NCBI RefSeq assembly: GCF_030063135.1
Contig: NZ_JASISO010000016.1
Coordinates: 62,001 to 126,000 of the forward strand
DNA length: 64,000 nt
Source of the DNA: Streptomyces sp. G-G2
GTDB lineage: Bacteria; Actinomycetota; Actinomycetes; Streptomycetales; Streptomycetaceae
Direction: 5' to 3'
The translations under genes and the position numbers were made by a program. Below the pieces are notes generated by a model. That model was not told the DNA's origin. It saw nothing but the letters and a program-made list of their open reading frames with translations, and did not search any database. This document shows, in pieces, positions 41,976 to 49,784 of this stretch; position 1 is the stretch's first letter, and each line of letters begins with the position of its first letter.

Positions 41976-42599
41976 AACTCGCCAGCTGTCGCTGGGCTGC
42001 GCCATCAGCCGCCTCATGCCAACGAGCAGTCCGGCCAGCATGAACGCTTCGCCAAGGTTTCCCAGCGGCGGCGCCGCGAAGGCGGCGGCCGAGGCAGCGA
42101 ACACGGCGAGAGCGCCAAGCGCTATCCAAGGTGTTCCCCGGCTCACCCACGCGGCGATGCCGATCAGCAGGAGCACCACGATTGCGAGGACGGCCGCAAC
42201 AGGGAATCCGTCGGGATCGGCGTCCGCATAGCGCAGGGTGTCGGCCCAGCTGCGGGGCCGCAGATCCAGGCCCGGCAGGGTAGTGGCCGCGCCGAGCACG
42301 GCCAGAGCGCCGGCGGTGGCCCAAGCCACGCCGAGGGCGGCGCGGCCGGCCCGCAGGGCGAGGGCGGCGCAGGGCAGCACGAGGGGTGTGCCCAACACGT
42401 GGATGATGAAGCGGCCGGCGCTCAAACTCTCCAGCAGCCGACCCTCGCCCAGCATGGCGCCGGCGGCCACGACGGCGGAATCGTAGGCCAGGGCATAGCC
42501 GAGGACACCGGTGAGCCGGCCGGCCGCACCAGTGCGCCAGGCGGCCGCGGCGAGGCATATCTGGAACGCTGCGAGCAGCGCGAGACCGGCCGAGATCAC
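41961..42599 (-). CDS. integral membrane protein, unknown function
   Basis: 212 residues from a GTG that overlaps the stop of the acyl-CoA ligase gene (GTGA). About seven hydrophobic segments with charged short loops; HVLGTPLVLPCAALALRAGR and the final ALAVFAASAAAFAAPP are the clearest. Weakly similar in layout to the membrane protein at 35408-36106. It is the last gene of the TetR-operator operon. Function not recognised. Confidence 0.65.
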   Translation of the reverse strand: MISAGLALLAAFQICLAAAAWRTGAAGRLTGVLGYALAYDSAVVAAGAMLGEGRLLESLSAGRFIIHVLGTPLVLPCAALALRAGRAALGVAWATAGALAVLGAATTLPGLDLRPRSWADTLRYADADPDGFPVAAVLAIVVLLLIGIAAWVSRGTPWIALGALAVFAASAAAFAAPPLGNLGEAFMLAGLLVGMRRLMAQPSDSWRVVPPE

Positions 42600-44389
42600 C
42601 GGTCCGCCGCCCCGCGCCGGTACAAGGTCTCGACCAGGTCGGCGTACCGGCCGGTGACGGCGGCCCGCCGGACCTTCAGCGTCACGGTGAGCTCCGGTCC
42701 ACCGGGCGCCCACTCGTCGGCGATCACCTCGTGGACGCGGATCCGCTCGGCTCGCGAAAGGCGTGCGTTGGCGTCGGCGACAGCCCCGGCGAACGCGGCG
42801 GCGAGTTCGGCGCCGCGGGTGTCCCAGGGCGCCGCCGTTGCGATGCCCGTTCGCCTGGCCCAAGCGGTGACTGCCTCCCGGTCGGGGACCAGGAGGGCGA
42901 CGTTGTAGGGTCGGCCGTCGCCGATGACGACGGCGTGGGCGATCAGGGGCGTGGATTCCCTCAGGACCCCTTCGATGCGGGCGGGGGCCATGTTCTGGCC
43001 TCCGGTATTGATGATGAGGTCCTTCTTCCGGTCGATGATCCGGATGTCTCCTTGGGCGTCGACGGCGGCGAGGTCACCGGTGTGCAGCCAGCCTGCCGCG
43101 TCGATGGTCCGCGCGGTGAGCTCCGACTCACCGCGGTATCCGCGCATCAGGAAGGGCGCCCGTACGAGGAGTTCGCCGTCGTCGGCGATCCTGATCTCCG
43201 CGCCGGGGACCGGCCGGCCCACAGTGCCGGGCCGCGGCATTCCGGGCGGGGCGATCAGGGCGATACCGCTGAGCTCGGACATTCCCCAGGCGTCGGTGAG
43301 CGGCAGCCCGAGGGCGTGAAAGAACTCCTGGAGACCTTCAGGTGCGGGCGCGGCCCCCGTGATACAGACCCGGGCTCGGTCAAGACCGACGCGGCGACGC
43401 AGTTCGGCGAGGACGGCGTCGGCCCCGTCGAGTTCCTTGCGCTCGGCCTGGGTGAGGACGCCCTTCCACCGGCGGGGGGCGTGGCGCCGTCCGGTGGCGA
43501 GGGCCTCCTCGGCGAGGGCGCGGAGCCCGGGGTCGGCTTCGGCGAGGGCCCTTTCCAGCGTGGTGCGCATGCGCTGCCAGACGGAGGGGACGGCTCCGAA
43601 GAGCGTCGGCCGCACGAGGGCGAGCGCCTCGGACAGCCGGGTGATGTCATCCAGGCAGGTCAGACGGGTTCCGCAGAGGAGGTTGGTGTAATGGGAGCCC
43701 CACCGGTCGGCGATGTGGGCCGCGGGCAGGAAGGAGATGTGGCTGTCCTGGTCGGTGACCTTCAACACCTGCTGGCTGCCCGAGAGTTGGCTCAGCATGG
43801 CGCGGTGGGTGATTTCGACGGCCTTGGGGCGGCCTGTGGTGCCCGAGGTGTGGATCAGGGTCACGAGATCGTCGGGCCCCACGCAGTCCAAGGCGGCAGC
43901 GAGTTCGAAGGGGCGGGGGGCCCTCGCCTCGGCTTCCTCGAGGGTGAGGACGCCCTCCTCCGGTGTTTGATCAACCTGGTCCACGGTCACGAGGTACCGG
44001 ACTGAGGTTCCGGCTGCGGCGGCGTGGAGTACCGGCAGGAAGCGGCGTTCGGTGACGACCAGCCGGGCCGCGGTGTTGGCGAGCAGGTCGTGTATCTGAT
44101 CGGCGGGCAGGCTGTTGTAGAGGGAGAACGGGACAGCTCCCAGGTGCAGGGCGGCGCAGTCGGCGACGTGGAACTCGGGCCGGTTGGTGAGCATCAGGGC
44201 CACCGGCTCGCCCCGGCGGACACCGAGGTGGCGCAGCGCTGCGGCGACGGAGGCCACGCGTTCTGCGTACTGGGCCCAGGTCAGCGCGGTGCCCGCGAGA
44301 GTGAGGAGGGCGGGTTCCTGCGGCCGGGCGGCAACGGTCCACTGGAAGGCCTCGCAGAGGGTGGCTGGCGGATCGGGCGTGGGTGTCAT
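42596..44389 (-). CDS. AMP-forming long-chain acyl-CoA synthetase
   Basis: 597 residues. AMP-binding motif TSGTTGRPK (181-189), the A5-type DAWGMSELSG, GWLHTGDLA and DRKKDLIINTGGQNMAP are all intact; the last is the form seen in long-chain fatty acyl-CoA synthetases. Start at 44389 with GAGGAG ahead. It follows the acetoacetate-decarboxylase-like gene by 63 nt. A branched long-chain acid such as phytenic acid is a fitting substrate if phytol is degraded; ordinary fatty acids are also possible. Confidence 0.87.
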   Translation of the reverse strand: MTPTPDPPATLCEAFQWTVAARPQEPALLTLAGTALTWAQYAERVASVAAALRHLGVRRGEPVALMLTNRPEFHVADCAALHLGAVPFSLYNSLPADQIHDLLANTAARLVVTERRFLPVLHAAAAGTSVRYLVTVDQVDQTPEEGVLTLEEAEARAPRPFELAAALDCVGPDDLVTLIHTSGTTGRPKAVEITHRAMLSQLSGSQQVLKVTDQDSHISFLPAAHIADRWGSHYTNLLCGTRLTCLDDITRLSEALALVRPTLFGAVPSVWQRMRTTLERALAEADPGLRALAEEALATGRRHAPRRWKGVLTQAERKELDGADAVLAELRRRVGLDRARVCITGAAPAPEGLQEFFHALGLPLTDAWGMSELSGIALIAPPGMPRPGTVGRPVPGAEIRIADDGELLVRAPFLMRGYRGESELTARTIDAAGWLHTGDLAAVDAQGDIRIIDRKKDLIINTGGQNMAPARIEGVLRESTPLIAHAVVIGDGRPYNVALLVPDREAVTAWARRTGIATAAPWDTRGAELAAAFAGAVADANARLSRAERIRVHEVIADEWAPGGPELTVTLKVRRAAVTGRYADLVETLYRRGAADR

Positions 44390-44452
44390 ACAGGCTCCTC
44401 GGGAAGGGCGCCGGGCCACCGCGCGGCTGCGGCGGCCCGGCGGGGAGGCGGC

Positions 44453-45094
44453 TCAGACGGTGCGGGCGGACGGGGTCGGGGCGGGGCTGCCGAAGCTGAG
44501 GGTGAAGTCGTGCAGGGTGAGGCTGAGCAGCGGTGGGCGGTCTGCCGGGAGCCGCAGGGGGCTGCCTGGCGGGATCTGCCAGGTCGCGCGGGCCAGGCCC
44601 ACGGTGCTGCGGCTGCGCACGGGGCTGGTCTTGAGGTGTCCGTCCAGGAGCTGGGTGACGCGGTAGGCCACCGGCCACCGCCCCGGGAGGCTGGTCAGGG
44701 AGCGGAAGGACGCGGTGCACAGCGCCGTGGATCCGGTGCGGGCAGAGGCGTCAAAGCCCTTGTCCCGGCTGACGTCGAATGCGGCCAGCTCTTTCGGGAT
44801 CCCCCACAGTTCGCGTCCTCCGGCCATCGACGGGGAGCTGTCCACCCAGATGTCGGTGATGGTGACCCGCGGCCGAAGGCCGTCGCGGACCAGGACCGCC
44901 GAGAGGACCTCGTTGTAGCGCAGGACGCTGTCGTTCTCGTAGAGGACCCAGGCGGCGCCCATCAGGGCCCGGCCGGCGAGGGTGAAGGGCCGCACTCCCG
45001 GCGGCAGGGGCGGCAGGGCGCGGCGCGGTACGGGCCACAGGGAGAGGTACATCTGGCCGGCGAGGTGCCAGGGTTCAGGCGGGTACGTCGGCAT
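44453..45094 (-). CDS. acetoacetate decarboxylase-family protein
   Basis: 213 residues. DIWVDSSPSMAGGRELWGIPKELA contains the family's active-site block; in parts: DSSPSMAGGRELWG and GIPKELA, whose lysine is the Schiff-base position. YENDSVLRYNEVLSAVLV is the other conserved block. Many relatives are not decarboxylases but aldolase-dehydratases. Its start lies inside the end of the GMC oxidoreductase gene (20-bp overlap), so the two are coupled. Role unknown. Confidence 0.8.
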   Translation of the reverse strand: MPTYPPEPWHLAGQMYLSLWPVPRRALPPLPPGVRPFTLAGRALMGAAWVLYENDSVLRYNEVLSAVLVRDGLRPRVTITDIWVDSSPSMAGGRELWGIPKELAAFDVSRDKGFDASARTGSTALCTASFRSLTSLPGRWPVAYRVTQLLDGHLKTSPVRSRSTVGLARATWQIPPGSPLRLPADRPPLLSLTLHDFTLSFGSPAPTPSARTV

Positions 45095-46880
45095 CGGTGT
45101 CCTGCCCTTCGGGCGGTCGGGGGCCCAGGCGCAGTGCGGCGGGAGCATGCGCGGGGACGGCGGGGTGGCGCGGCGGGACGGGGTCCACCCGGCGGTAGGG
45201 TGCGCCGGGCCGGGGGCGGGGGTCGGCGTCGCCGTGGTTGGGCCACAGGGCTGTGGCCCGTTCGGCGAGGGCGGTGATGGTGAGGGAGGGGTTCACACCG
45301 AGGTTGGCCGAGATGGTGGAGCCGTCGATGATGTGCAGCCCGGGGTGTCCGTGGACGCGGTGGTAGGGGTCGACGACCCCGTGCTCGGCGTCGGCGGCGA
45401 TGGTGCAGCCGCCGATGAGGTGGCCGGTGGCGGGTATGTCGAGCAGGTCGCCCCAGGTCCCGCAGGCCAGTGCGTCGTTCTGCCGGGCAGCGGTGCGGGC
45501 CAGGCGGTGGCCGGCCGGGATCCAGGTGGGGTTGGGCGCACCCTCGCCGGGCCGGCTGGTCAGGCGGGGTCCGAGCAGGCCGCGGCGGAGATGGGTGGTG
45601 AGGGAGTTGTCCACGGATTGCATCACCAGCAGGACCACCGACTGGGTGGCCCAGCGGCGGGGGCGGTGCAGGGCGGGCAGGCTGCGGGCGTTCGCGGCCA
45701 TCGCGGCGAGACCGGCCATGAGCCGGGGGCGGCCGGGGACCGGGTCGGTCAGCGTCGCGCCCAGCAGAGCGAGGAGGTTGCTGCCGGGGCCGTAGCGGAC
45801 GGGCTCCACGTGGGTGTCGTCGTCCAGCTGCACGGAGGAGGTGATGGCCACGCCGTGGGTGAAGTCTGCGTCAGGGTCCTTGGAGCGCACGGCCAAGATG
45901 GCCTCGGAGTTCGTCCGGGTCAGGTGGCCCAGGCGCGGGGAGAGGCGGGGCAGCGCGCCGTCGGCGCGTAGCCGGTGCAGCAGGCGCTGGGTGCCGAGGG
46001 CTCCGGCGGCGAAGACGACGTGCCGTGCGGTGGTGGTGCGGGGGTCGCGGCGCAGGGCGCGTCCGGTGCGTACGGAGGTGACTGTCCAGCCGGGGTGCGC
46101 GCCGGTTCCGGCGCCGTTCGGGCGGCAGTCGGTGACGGTGCGTTCGGGGATGACGGTCGCGCCGGCGGCTTCGGCAAGGCCGAGGTAGTTCTTGGGCAGG
46201 GTGTTCTTGGCGTTGTGGCGGCAGCCCGTCATGCAGGCCCCGCAGTGCAGGCAGGCACTGCGGTCAGGCCCGGCGCCGCCGAAGTACGGGTCGGGGACGG
46301 TCGTTCCGGGTGCGGTTCCGGGCGGCCCGAAGTGAACGCCCACGGGGGTGGGGCGAAAGGTGTCTTCGCGTCCCATAGCCCGCGCAGCGTCCTTCAGTAC
46401 GCGGTCGGAGGGGGTGACGCGGGGGTTCGGGGTGACACCGAGCATGCGGCGGGCCTGGTCGTAGTACGGGGCGAGTTCGGTGCGCCAGTCGGTGATGGAC
46501 GCCCAGCGGGTTCCCTCGTAGAACGGCGGCGGGGGGTCGTAGAGGGTGTTGGCGTAGCCGAGGGAGCCGCCTCCGACACCCGCTCCGGTGAGCACCAGGA
46601 CCCTGCCCAGCAAGGTCATACGGAGGATGCCTCGACAGCCGAGGCGTGGGGCGAAGAGGTAGTCGCGCACGCGCCACGAGGTACGGGGGAAGTCGTCGTC
46701 CGCGAAGCGGCGGCCGGCCTCCAGGACGGCGACGCGGTAGCCCTTCTCGGTCAGGCGCAGGGCTGTGACGCTCCCGCCGAATCCGGAGCCGATGACGAGC
46801 ACGTCGACGTCGTCGGGCGGGGCGGCGGGCGGCGGGCCATTCCTGGGTGAAGCGGCTTTCGGTGGTGAAGAGGTGGGCAT
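45075..46880 (-). CDS. GMC-type FAD oxidoreductase with CxxC-rich cluster
   Basis: 601 residues. FAD site GSGFGG (31-36), GAGVGGGSLGYANTL, and a C-terminal GGCTIAADAEHGVVDPYHRV plus STISANLGVNPSLTI, typical of cholesterol oxidase-like GMC enzymes that use large alcohols or sterols. The segment CLHCGACMTGC looks like an iron-sulfur site, a feature of the dehydrogenase subgroup. Start at 46880 with GGGAG 6 nt ahead. It leads an operon with the decarboxylase-like, ligase and membrane genes under palindrome T2. Oxidation of phytol or another lipid alcohol would suit the ligase downstream. Confidence 0.85.
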   Translation of the reverse strand: MPTSSPPKAASPRNGPPPAAPPDDVDVLVIGSGFGGSVTALRLTEKGYRVAVLEAGRRFADDDFPRTSWRVRDYLFAPRLGCRGILRMTLLGRVLVLTGAGVGGGSLGYANTLYDPPPPFYEGTRWASITDWRTELAPYYDQARRMLGVTPNPRVTPSDRVLKDAARAMGREDTFRPTPVGVHFGPPGTAPGTTVPDPYFGGAGPDRSACLHCGACMTGCRHNAKNTLPKNYLGLAEAAGATVIPERTVTDCRPNGAGTGAHPGWTVTSVRTGRALRRDPRTTTARHVVFAAGALGTQRLLHRLRADGALPRLSPRLGHLTRTNSEAILAVRSKDPDADFTHGVAITSSVQLDDDTHVEPVRYGPGSNLLALLGATLTDPVPGRPRLMAGLAAMAANARSLPALHRPRRWATQSVVLLVMQSVDNSLTTHLRRGLLGPRLTSRPGEGAPNPTWIPAGHRLARTAARQNDALACGTWGDLLDIPATGHLIGGCTIAADAEHGVVDPYHRVHGHPGLHIIDGSTISANLGVNPSLTITALAERATALWPNHGDADPRPRPGAPYRRVDPVPPRHPAVPAHAPAALRLGPRPPEGQDTDADVPA

Positions 46881-46940
46881 CACGGCTCCCGCATGCGACC
46901 GACCCGGGGCGGTCACATTGCGGCCGAGGGCGCGCGTCCA

Positions 46941-46980
46941 CACTATGACCGGGCGGTCACGTGACCGCCCGGTCATAGTG
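46941..46980. promoter_or_regulatory. palindromic TetR operator T2
   Basis: A perfect 40-bp palindrome: each 20-bp arm contains TGACCGGGCGGTCAC or its complement and the arms meet at 46960/46961. It lies 61 nt upstream of the GMC gene and shares its half-site with T1 in front of the TetR gene. Confidence 0.9.
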
Positions 46981-47003
46981 TGCGACCGGGGAATCCCTGT
47001 CAA
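46975..47003 (-). promoter_or_regulatory. promoter of the GMC operon
   Basis: On the minus strand TTGACA (46998-47003), a 17-nt spacer, and CACTAT (46975-46980), whose -10 box is the outer edge of palindrome T2. Repressor on T2 would cover it. Confidence 0.65.
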
Positions 47004-47065
47004 TGAGTCCGACGACGCCCGTGCAGCGGGGCAGCTGGCGCCAACTCGGTGCACAGTCAGACTCG

Positions 47066-47095
47066 TTGACAACGCCTCACCACCGGACGAACCTT
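47066..47095 (+). promoter_or_regulatory. promoter of the flavin monooxygenase gene
   Basis: TTGACA (47066-47071), 18 nt, AACCTT (47090-47095), overlapping the edge of palindrome T3. The -35 box is good, the -10 box poor. Confidence 0.45.
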
Positions 47096-47131
47096 GTGAC
47101 CACCCGGTCACGTGACCGGGTGGTCACAAGG
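47092..47131. promoter_or_regulatory. palindromic TetR operator T3 (variant)
   Basis: A second perfect 40-bp palindrome with half-site GTGACCACCCGGTCAC; compared with T2, the inner GGTCACGTGACC is identical and the outer bases differ. It runs into the ribosome site GGAGG (47131-47135) of the next gene. Confidence 0.88.
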
Positions 47132-47140
47132 GAGGTCCGC

Positions 47141-48487
47141 ATGGAACGTGTCTGCGTCATCGGAGCCGGCTCCTCCGGCATCGCCGCCTGCCAGGTGCTC
47201 GCCGAACGCGGCATCGCCTACGACTGCTACGAGAGCGGGTCGCAGGTCGGCGGCAACTGGCGCTACCTCAACGACAACGGCATGTCCTCCGCCTACCGCT
47301 CGCTCCACATCAACACCTCCCGCCAGGTGATGGAGTACGCGTGCTTCCCCATGTCGAAGACTTACCCGGTCTACCCGAGCCACTTCGACATCGCCCGCTA
47401 CTTCGACGCTTTCGTCGACCACTTCGACCTACGCCCCTCGATCGCCTTCCGCACCGAGGTGACCGGCGTGGAAAAGTCCTCCGGCGGCAGCTGGGAGGTC
47501 ACCGCCCGCCGGCGGGACGACGGCGCCGTGACCACCGGGATCTACGACGCGGTCCTCGTCGCCAACGGACACCACTGGAAACCACGGATGCCGCGCCCGG
47601 CACTGCCCGGAGCGGACTCCTTCACGGGCATCCAGACGCACTCCCACCACTACCGCACTCCAGAGCCCTTCACGGGAACGCGCGTCCTCGTCCTCGGCAT
47701 CGGCAACTCGGCGTGCGACATCGCCGTGGAAACCTCCCGCGTCTCCGCCCGCACCCTTCTCACCATGCGCCGCGGCGCGCACATCCTGCCCAAATACCTG
47801 TTCGGCTCCCCCACCGACCACCTCACCGGTTCCTGGCTCGCCCGGGCACCCCTGCCCGTGCAAGCCCGCGGCCTGGCCGCCCTCCTGCGGCTCAGCCGCG
47901 GCAGACTCTCCGCCTACGGCCTGCCCGAACCGCGCCACGGCGTACTCGGAGCCCACCCCACCATCTCCGACGACCTGCTCTCACGCCTCGGGCACGGCGA
48001 CATCACCGTGACGCCGATGATCAGCGCACTCGACGGGGGAAGCGCCCTCTTCGAGGACGGCCACAGGGAGGAGATCGACGCGGTGATCTACTGCACGGGG
48101 TACGACATCGCCTTCCCCTTCCTCCCGAAAGACCTGATCGACCCCGCCGGCAACGCGGTGAGCCTCTACCGCCGCGTCGCCGCACCCGATCACCAGGGCC
48201 TGTACTTCATCGGCCTGGTCCAGCCGCTCGGGGCAATCATGCCGCTGGCGGAGGCACAGTCCCACTGGGTCGCCGACCTCCTCCAAGGACGCTGCGCCCT
48301 GCCCCCGCAGGGCGCCATGCACCGCGAGATTGCCACGTACCGCAGGCAGACGGCACGGCGCTACGTCGCCTCTACCCGCCACACCATCCAGGTCGACGCC
48401 CTGAGCTACCTCAAAGAACTCCGGCGCGAGCGGGTCCGCACGGCCGCCTCCCGGCCCCCGACGGCGCCGACGCCGGGTGTCAGTTGA
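47141..48487 (+). CDS. flavin-containing monooxygenase (FMO)
   Basis: 448 residues. First FAD site GAGSSG (8-13), second dinucleotide site GIGNSA (186-191), and the FMO identifying motif FTGIQTHSHHY (161-171, FxGxxxHxxxY). GGNWRYLNDNG (37-47) also fits. These enzymes insert oxygen into soft nucleophiles or act as Baeyer-Villiger oxygenases. ATG at 47141 follows GGAGG by 5 nt. It is controlled by T3 and divergent from the GMC operon. Confidence 0.87.
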   Translation: MERVCVIGAGSSGIAACQVLAERGIAYDCYESGSQVGGNWRYLNDNGMSSAYRSLHINTSRQVMEYACFPMSKTYPVYPSHFDIARYFDAFVDHFDLRPSIAFRTEVTGVEKSSGGSWEVTARRRDDGAVTTGIYDAVLVANGHHWKPRMPRPALPGADSFTGIQTHSHHYRTPEPFTGTRVLVLGIGNSACDIAVETSRVSARTLLTMRRGAHILPKYLFGSPTDHLTGSWLARAPLPVQARGLAALLRLSRGRLSAYGLPEPRHGVLGAHPTISDDLLSRLGHGDITVTPMISALDGGSALFEDGHREEIDAVIYCTGYDIAFPFLPKDLIDPAGNAVSLYRRVAAPDHQGLYFIGLVQPLGAIMPLAEAQSHWVADLLQGRCALPPQGAMHREIATYRRQTARRYVASTRHTIQVDALSYLKELRRERVRTAASRPPTAPTPGVS

Positions 48488-48512
48488 CGGCCCGACGACC
48501 TTCTTCTAGATT
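48484..48512 (+). promoter_or_regulatory. promoter upstream of the second maleate-isomerase-like gene
   Basis: TTGACG (48484-48489), a 17-nt spacer, TAGATT (48507-48512); the operator copy starts 2 nt later. Confidence 0.65.
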
Positions 48513-48514
48513 TG

Positions 48515-48540
48515 CGAAACATAGTTTCACAGACCGAAAC
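48515..48540 (+). promoter_or_regulatory. three-half-site operator, copy 13
   Basis: CGAAAC, ATA, GTTTC, ACAGA, CCGAAAC. Same position relative to the promoter as copy 8. It lies 349 nt before the next gene. Confidence 0.75.
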
Positions 48541-48888
48541 ACGTGTGAACCCGATTGCCGCCACGCCAGGAGTGCCACCCCGTCGTTCCGCTCCTCGGAC
48601 CTGCGGCTGCCCCGCAAGCGCGGACATGCTGCCTCATATTCCTTCCGGCACAACACCGCGTCGGCGGCGCCACCCAGGCCGAAGGGGGCGGGTTTCCCCA
48701 GCTACGCGCCCGTCGCACCGAGCAGCAGTTCGGCGACGGCCCTGCCGGGGAAACCCGGCGGGCGGCCTCACCGCCGGCAACGACCCGCCCGCCGCAGCGC
48801 GGGCAGTCCATCGGGGTCGGGCGCCAGAACGGCACCGACAACACCGGACGCCTTGACGACATCCCCGCCCCGGACTGGAGAGCCCGAA
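48541..48888. other. long leader without a convincing gene
   Basis: 348 nt between the operator and the maleate-isomerase-like ATG. Open frames exist on both strands but none has a good start, ribosome site or family match. A minus-strand frame contains CPRCGG and further Cys residues, which could be a remnant. The region would be a long 5' leader of the downstream mRNA. Confidence 0.5.
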
Positions 48889-49632
48889 ATGACCAATGCC
48901 GTCGGTCCCCGAGCCGTCTTCGGTGTCATCGTGCCGAGCACCAACACCGTCGTCGAGCATGACTATTGGGCAGCGCGAATCCCCGGTGTCACCTACCGCG
49001 CCGGGTCGATGCACATCGCGCACCCCTCGATGGACAGCGACCACGACTTCCAAGCCCTGCTGGCCCAGATCAGAACCTCGCTCGGCGCGGCGGTCCGTGA
49101 TGTCCTGACAGCCGAGCCGGACCGAATGGTGATGGGGATGTCAGCGGAGACGTTCTGGGGCGGTGTCGCAGGAAACGCCGCCTTCGAACAGCGGCTCCGC
49201 GAACGGACGGGGCTGCCGGTCACCACCGGTGCTAGCTCCTGCCGCGCAGCACTGCATGCGCTCGGATGCCGACGCATCGCCGTCTTCTCTCCCTACCAGC
49301 CCGTCGCCGACCGCGAGGTGAAGCGATTCTTCGCCGAAGCCGGATTCGACGTATTGGCTGTCTCCGGGCTGCGCTGCCCGAGCGCCCTGGACATTGCCCG
49401 GGTCGGGCCGCCCCGCATCCGGGAGATGGTCCTCGAACTCGACGACCCTTCCGTCGAGGCGATCGTCCAGGTCGGAACGAACCTCTCCTTCGTCTCCCAA
49501 GCCGACGCCCTCGAATCCGAACTCGGCAAACCGGTCGTCGCCATCAACACGGCCACGCTGTGGCACGCCCTGCGCGAGCACGGCCTCGACGACCGCATCA
49601 CAGGCGCCGGCCGCCTACTCAGGGAGTGCTGA
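48889..49632 (+). CDS. maleate isomerase/arylmalonate decarboxylase family protein 2
   Basis: 247 residues, paralogue of the protein at 36107-36853. GVIVPSTNTVVEHD (12-25), GMSAETFWGG (83-92) and PYQPVADREVKRFF are shared. The second catalytic Cys of the family is replaced by Val195 (VQVGTNLS), and the first site is again Gly-Met-Ser, so no catalytic Cys remains at the usual places. It may bind rather than convert, or use another mechanism such as hydration. GGAGAG precedes the ATG. Confidence 0.8.
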   Translation: MTNAVGPRAVFGVIVPSTNTVVEHDYWAARIPGVTYRAGSMHIAHPSMDSDHDFQALLAQIRTSLGAAVRDVLTAEPDRMVMGMSAETFWGGVAGNAAFEQRLRERTGLPVTTGASSCRAALHALGCRRIAVFSPYQPVADREVKRFFAEAGFDVLAVSGLRCPSALDIARVGPPRIREMVLELDDPSVEAIVQVGTNLSFVSQADALESELGKPVVAINTATLWHALREHGLDDRITGAGRLLREC

Positions 49633-49743
49633 GGGAGCCACCGCGGGGGCGCCGTTCGAGAGCGGGCACGCCATGGAAAATGATCACAGCCACATTCACG
49701 TCCCAGTGCGGTTTGTCGACGCGCGTGGAAGCTGTGAGTGACT

Positions 49744-49784
49744 GTCTGACCTGCCCGGCAAAGCGTGCCGGGGAGTGGTCAGAC
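49744..49784. terminator. bidirectional terminator
   Basis: Outer arms GTCTGACC (49744-49751) and GGTCAGAC (49777-49784) plus an inner GCCCGGCA/TGCCGGGG stem around AAGCG. It overlaps the stop codon of the RpiR gene and marks the end of the catabolic region. Confidence 0.8.

Noticed and set aside
46941..47131. CRISPR-like or transposon inverted repeats
   Set aside because: There are only two palindromes, each symmetric in itself and placed at promoters, with no spacers or transposase.
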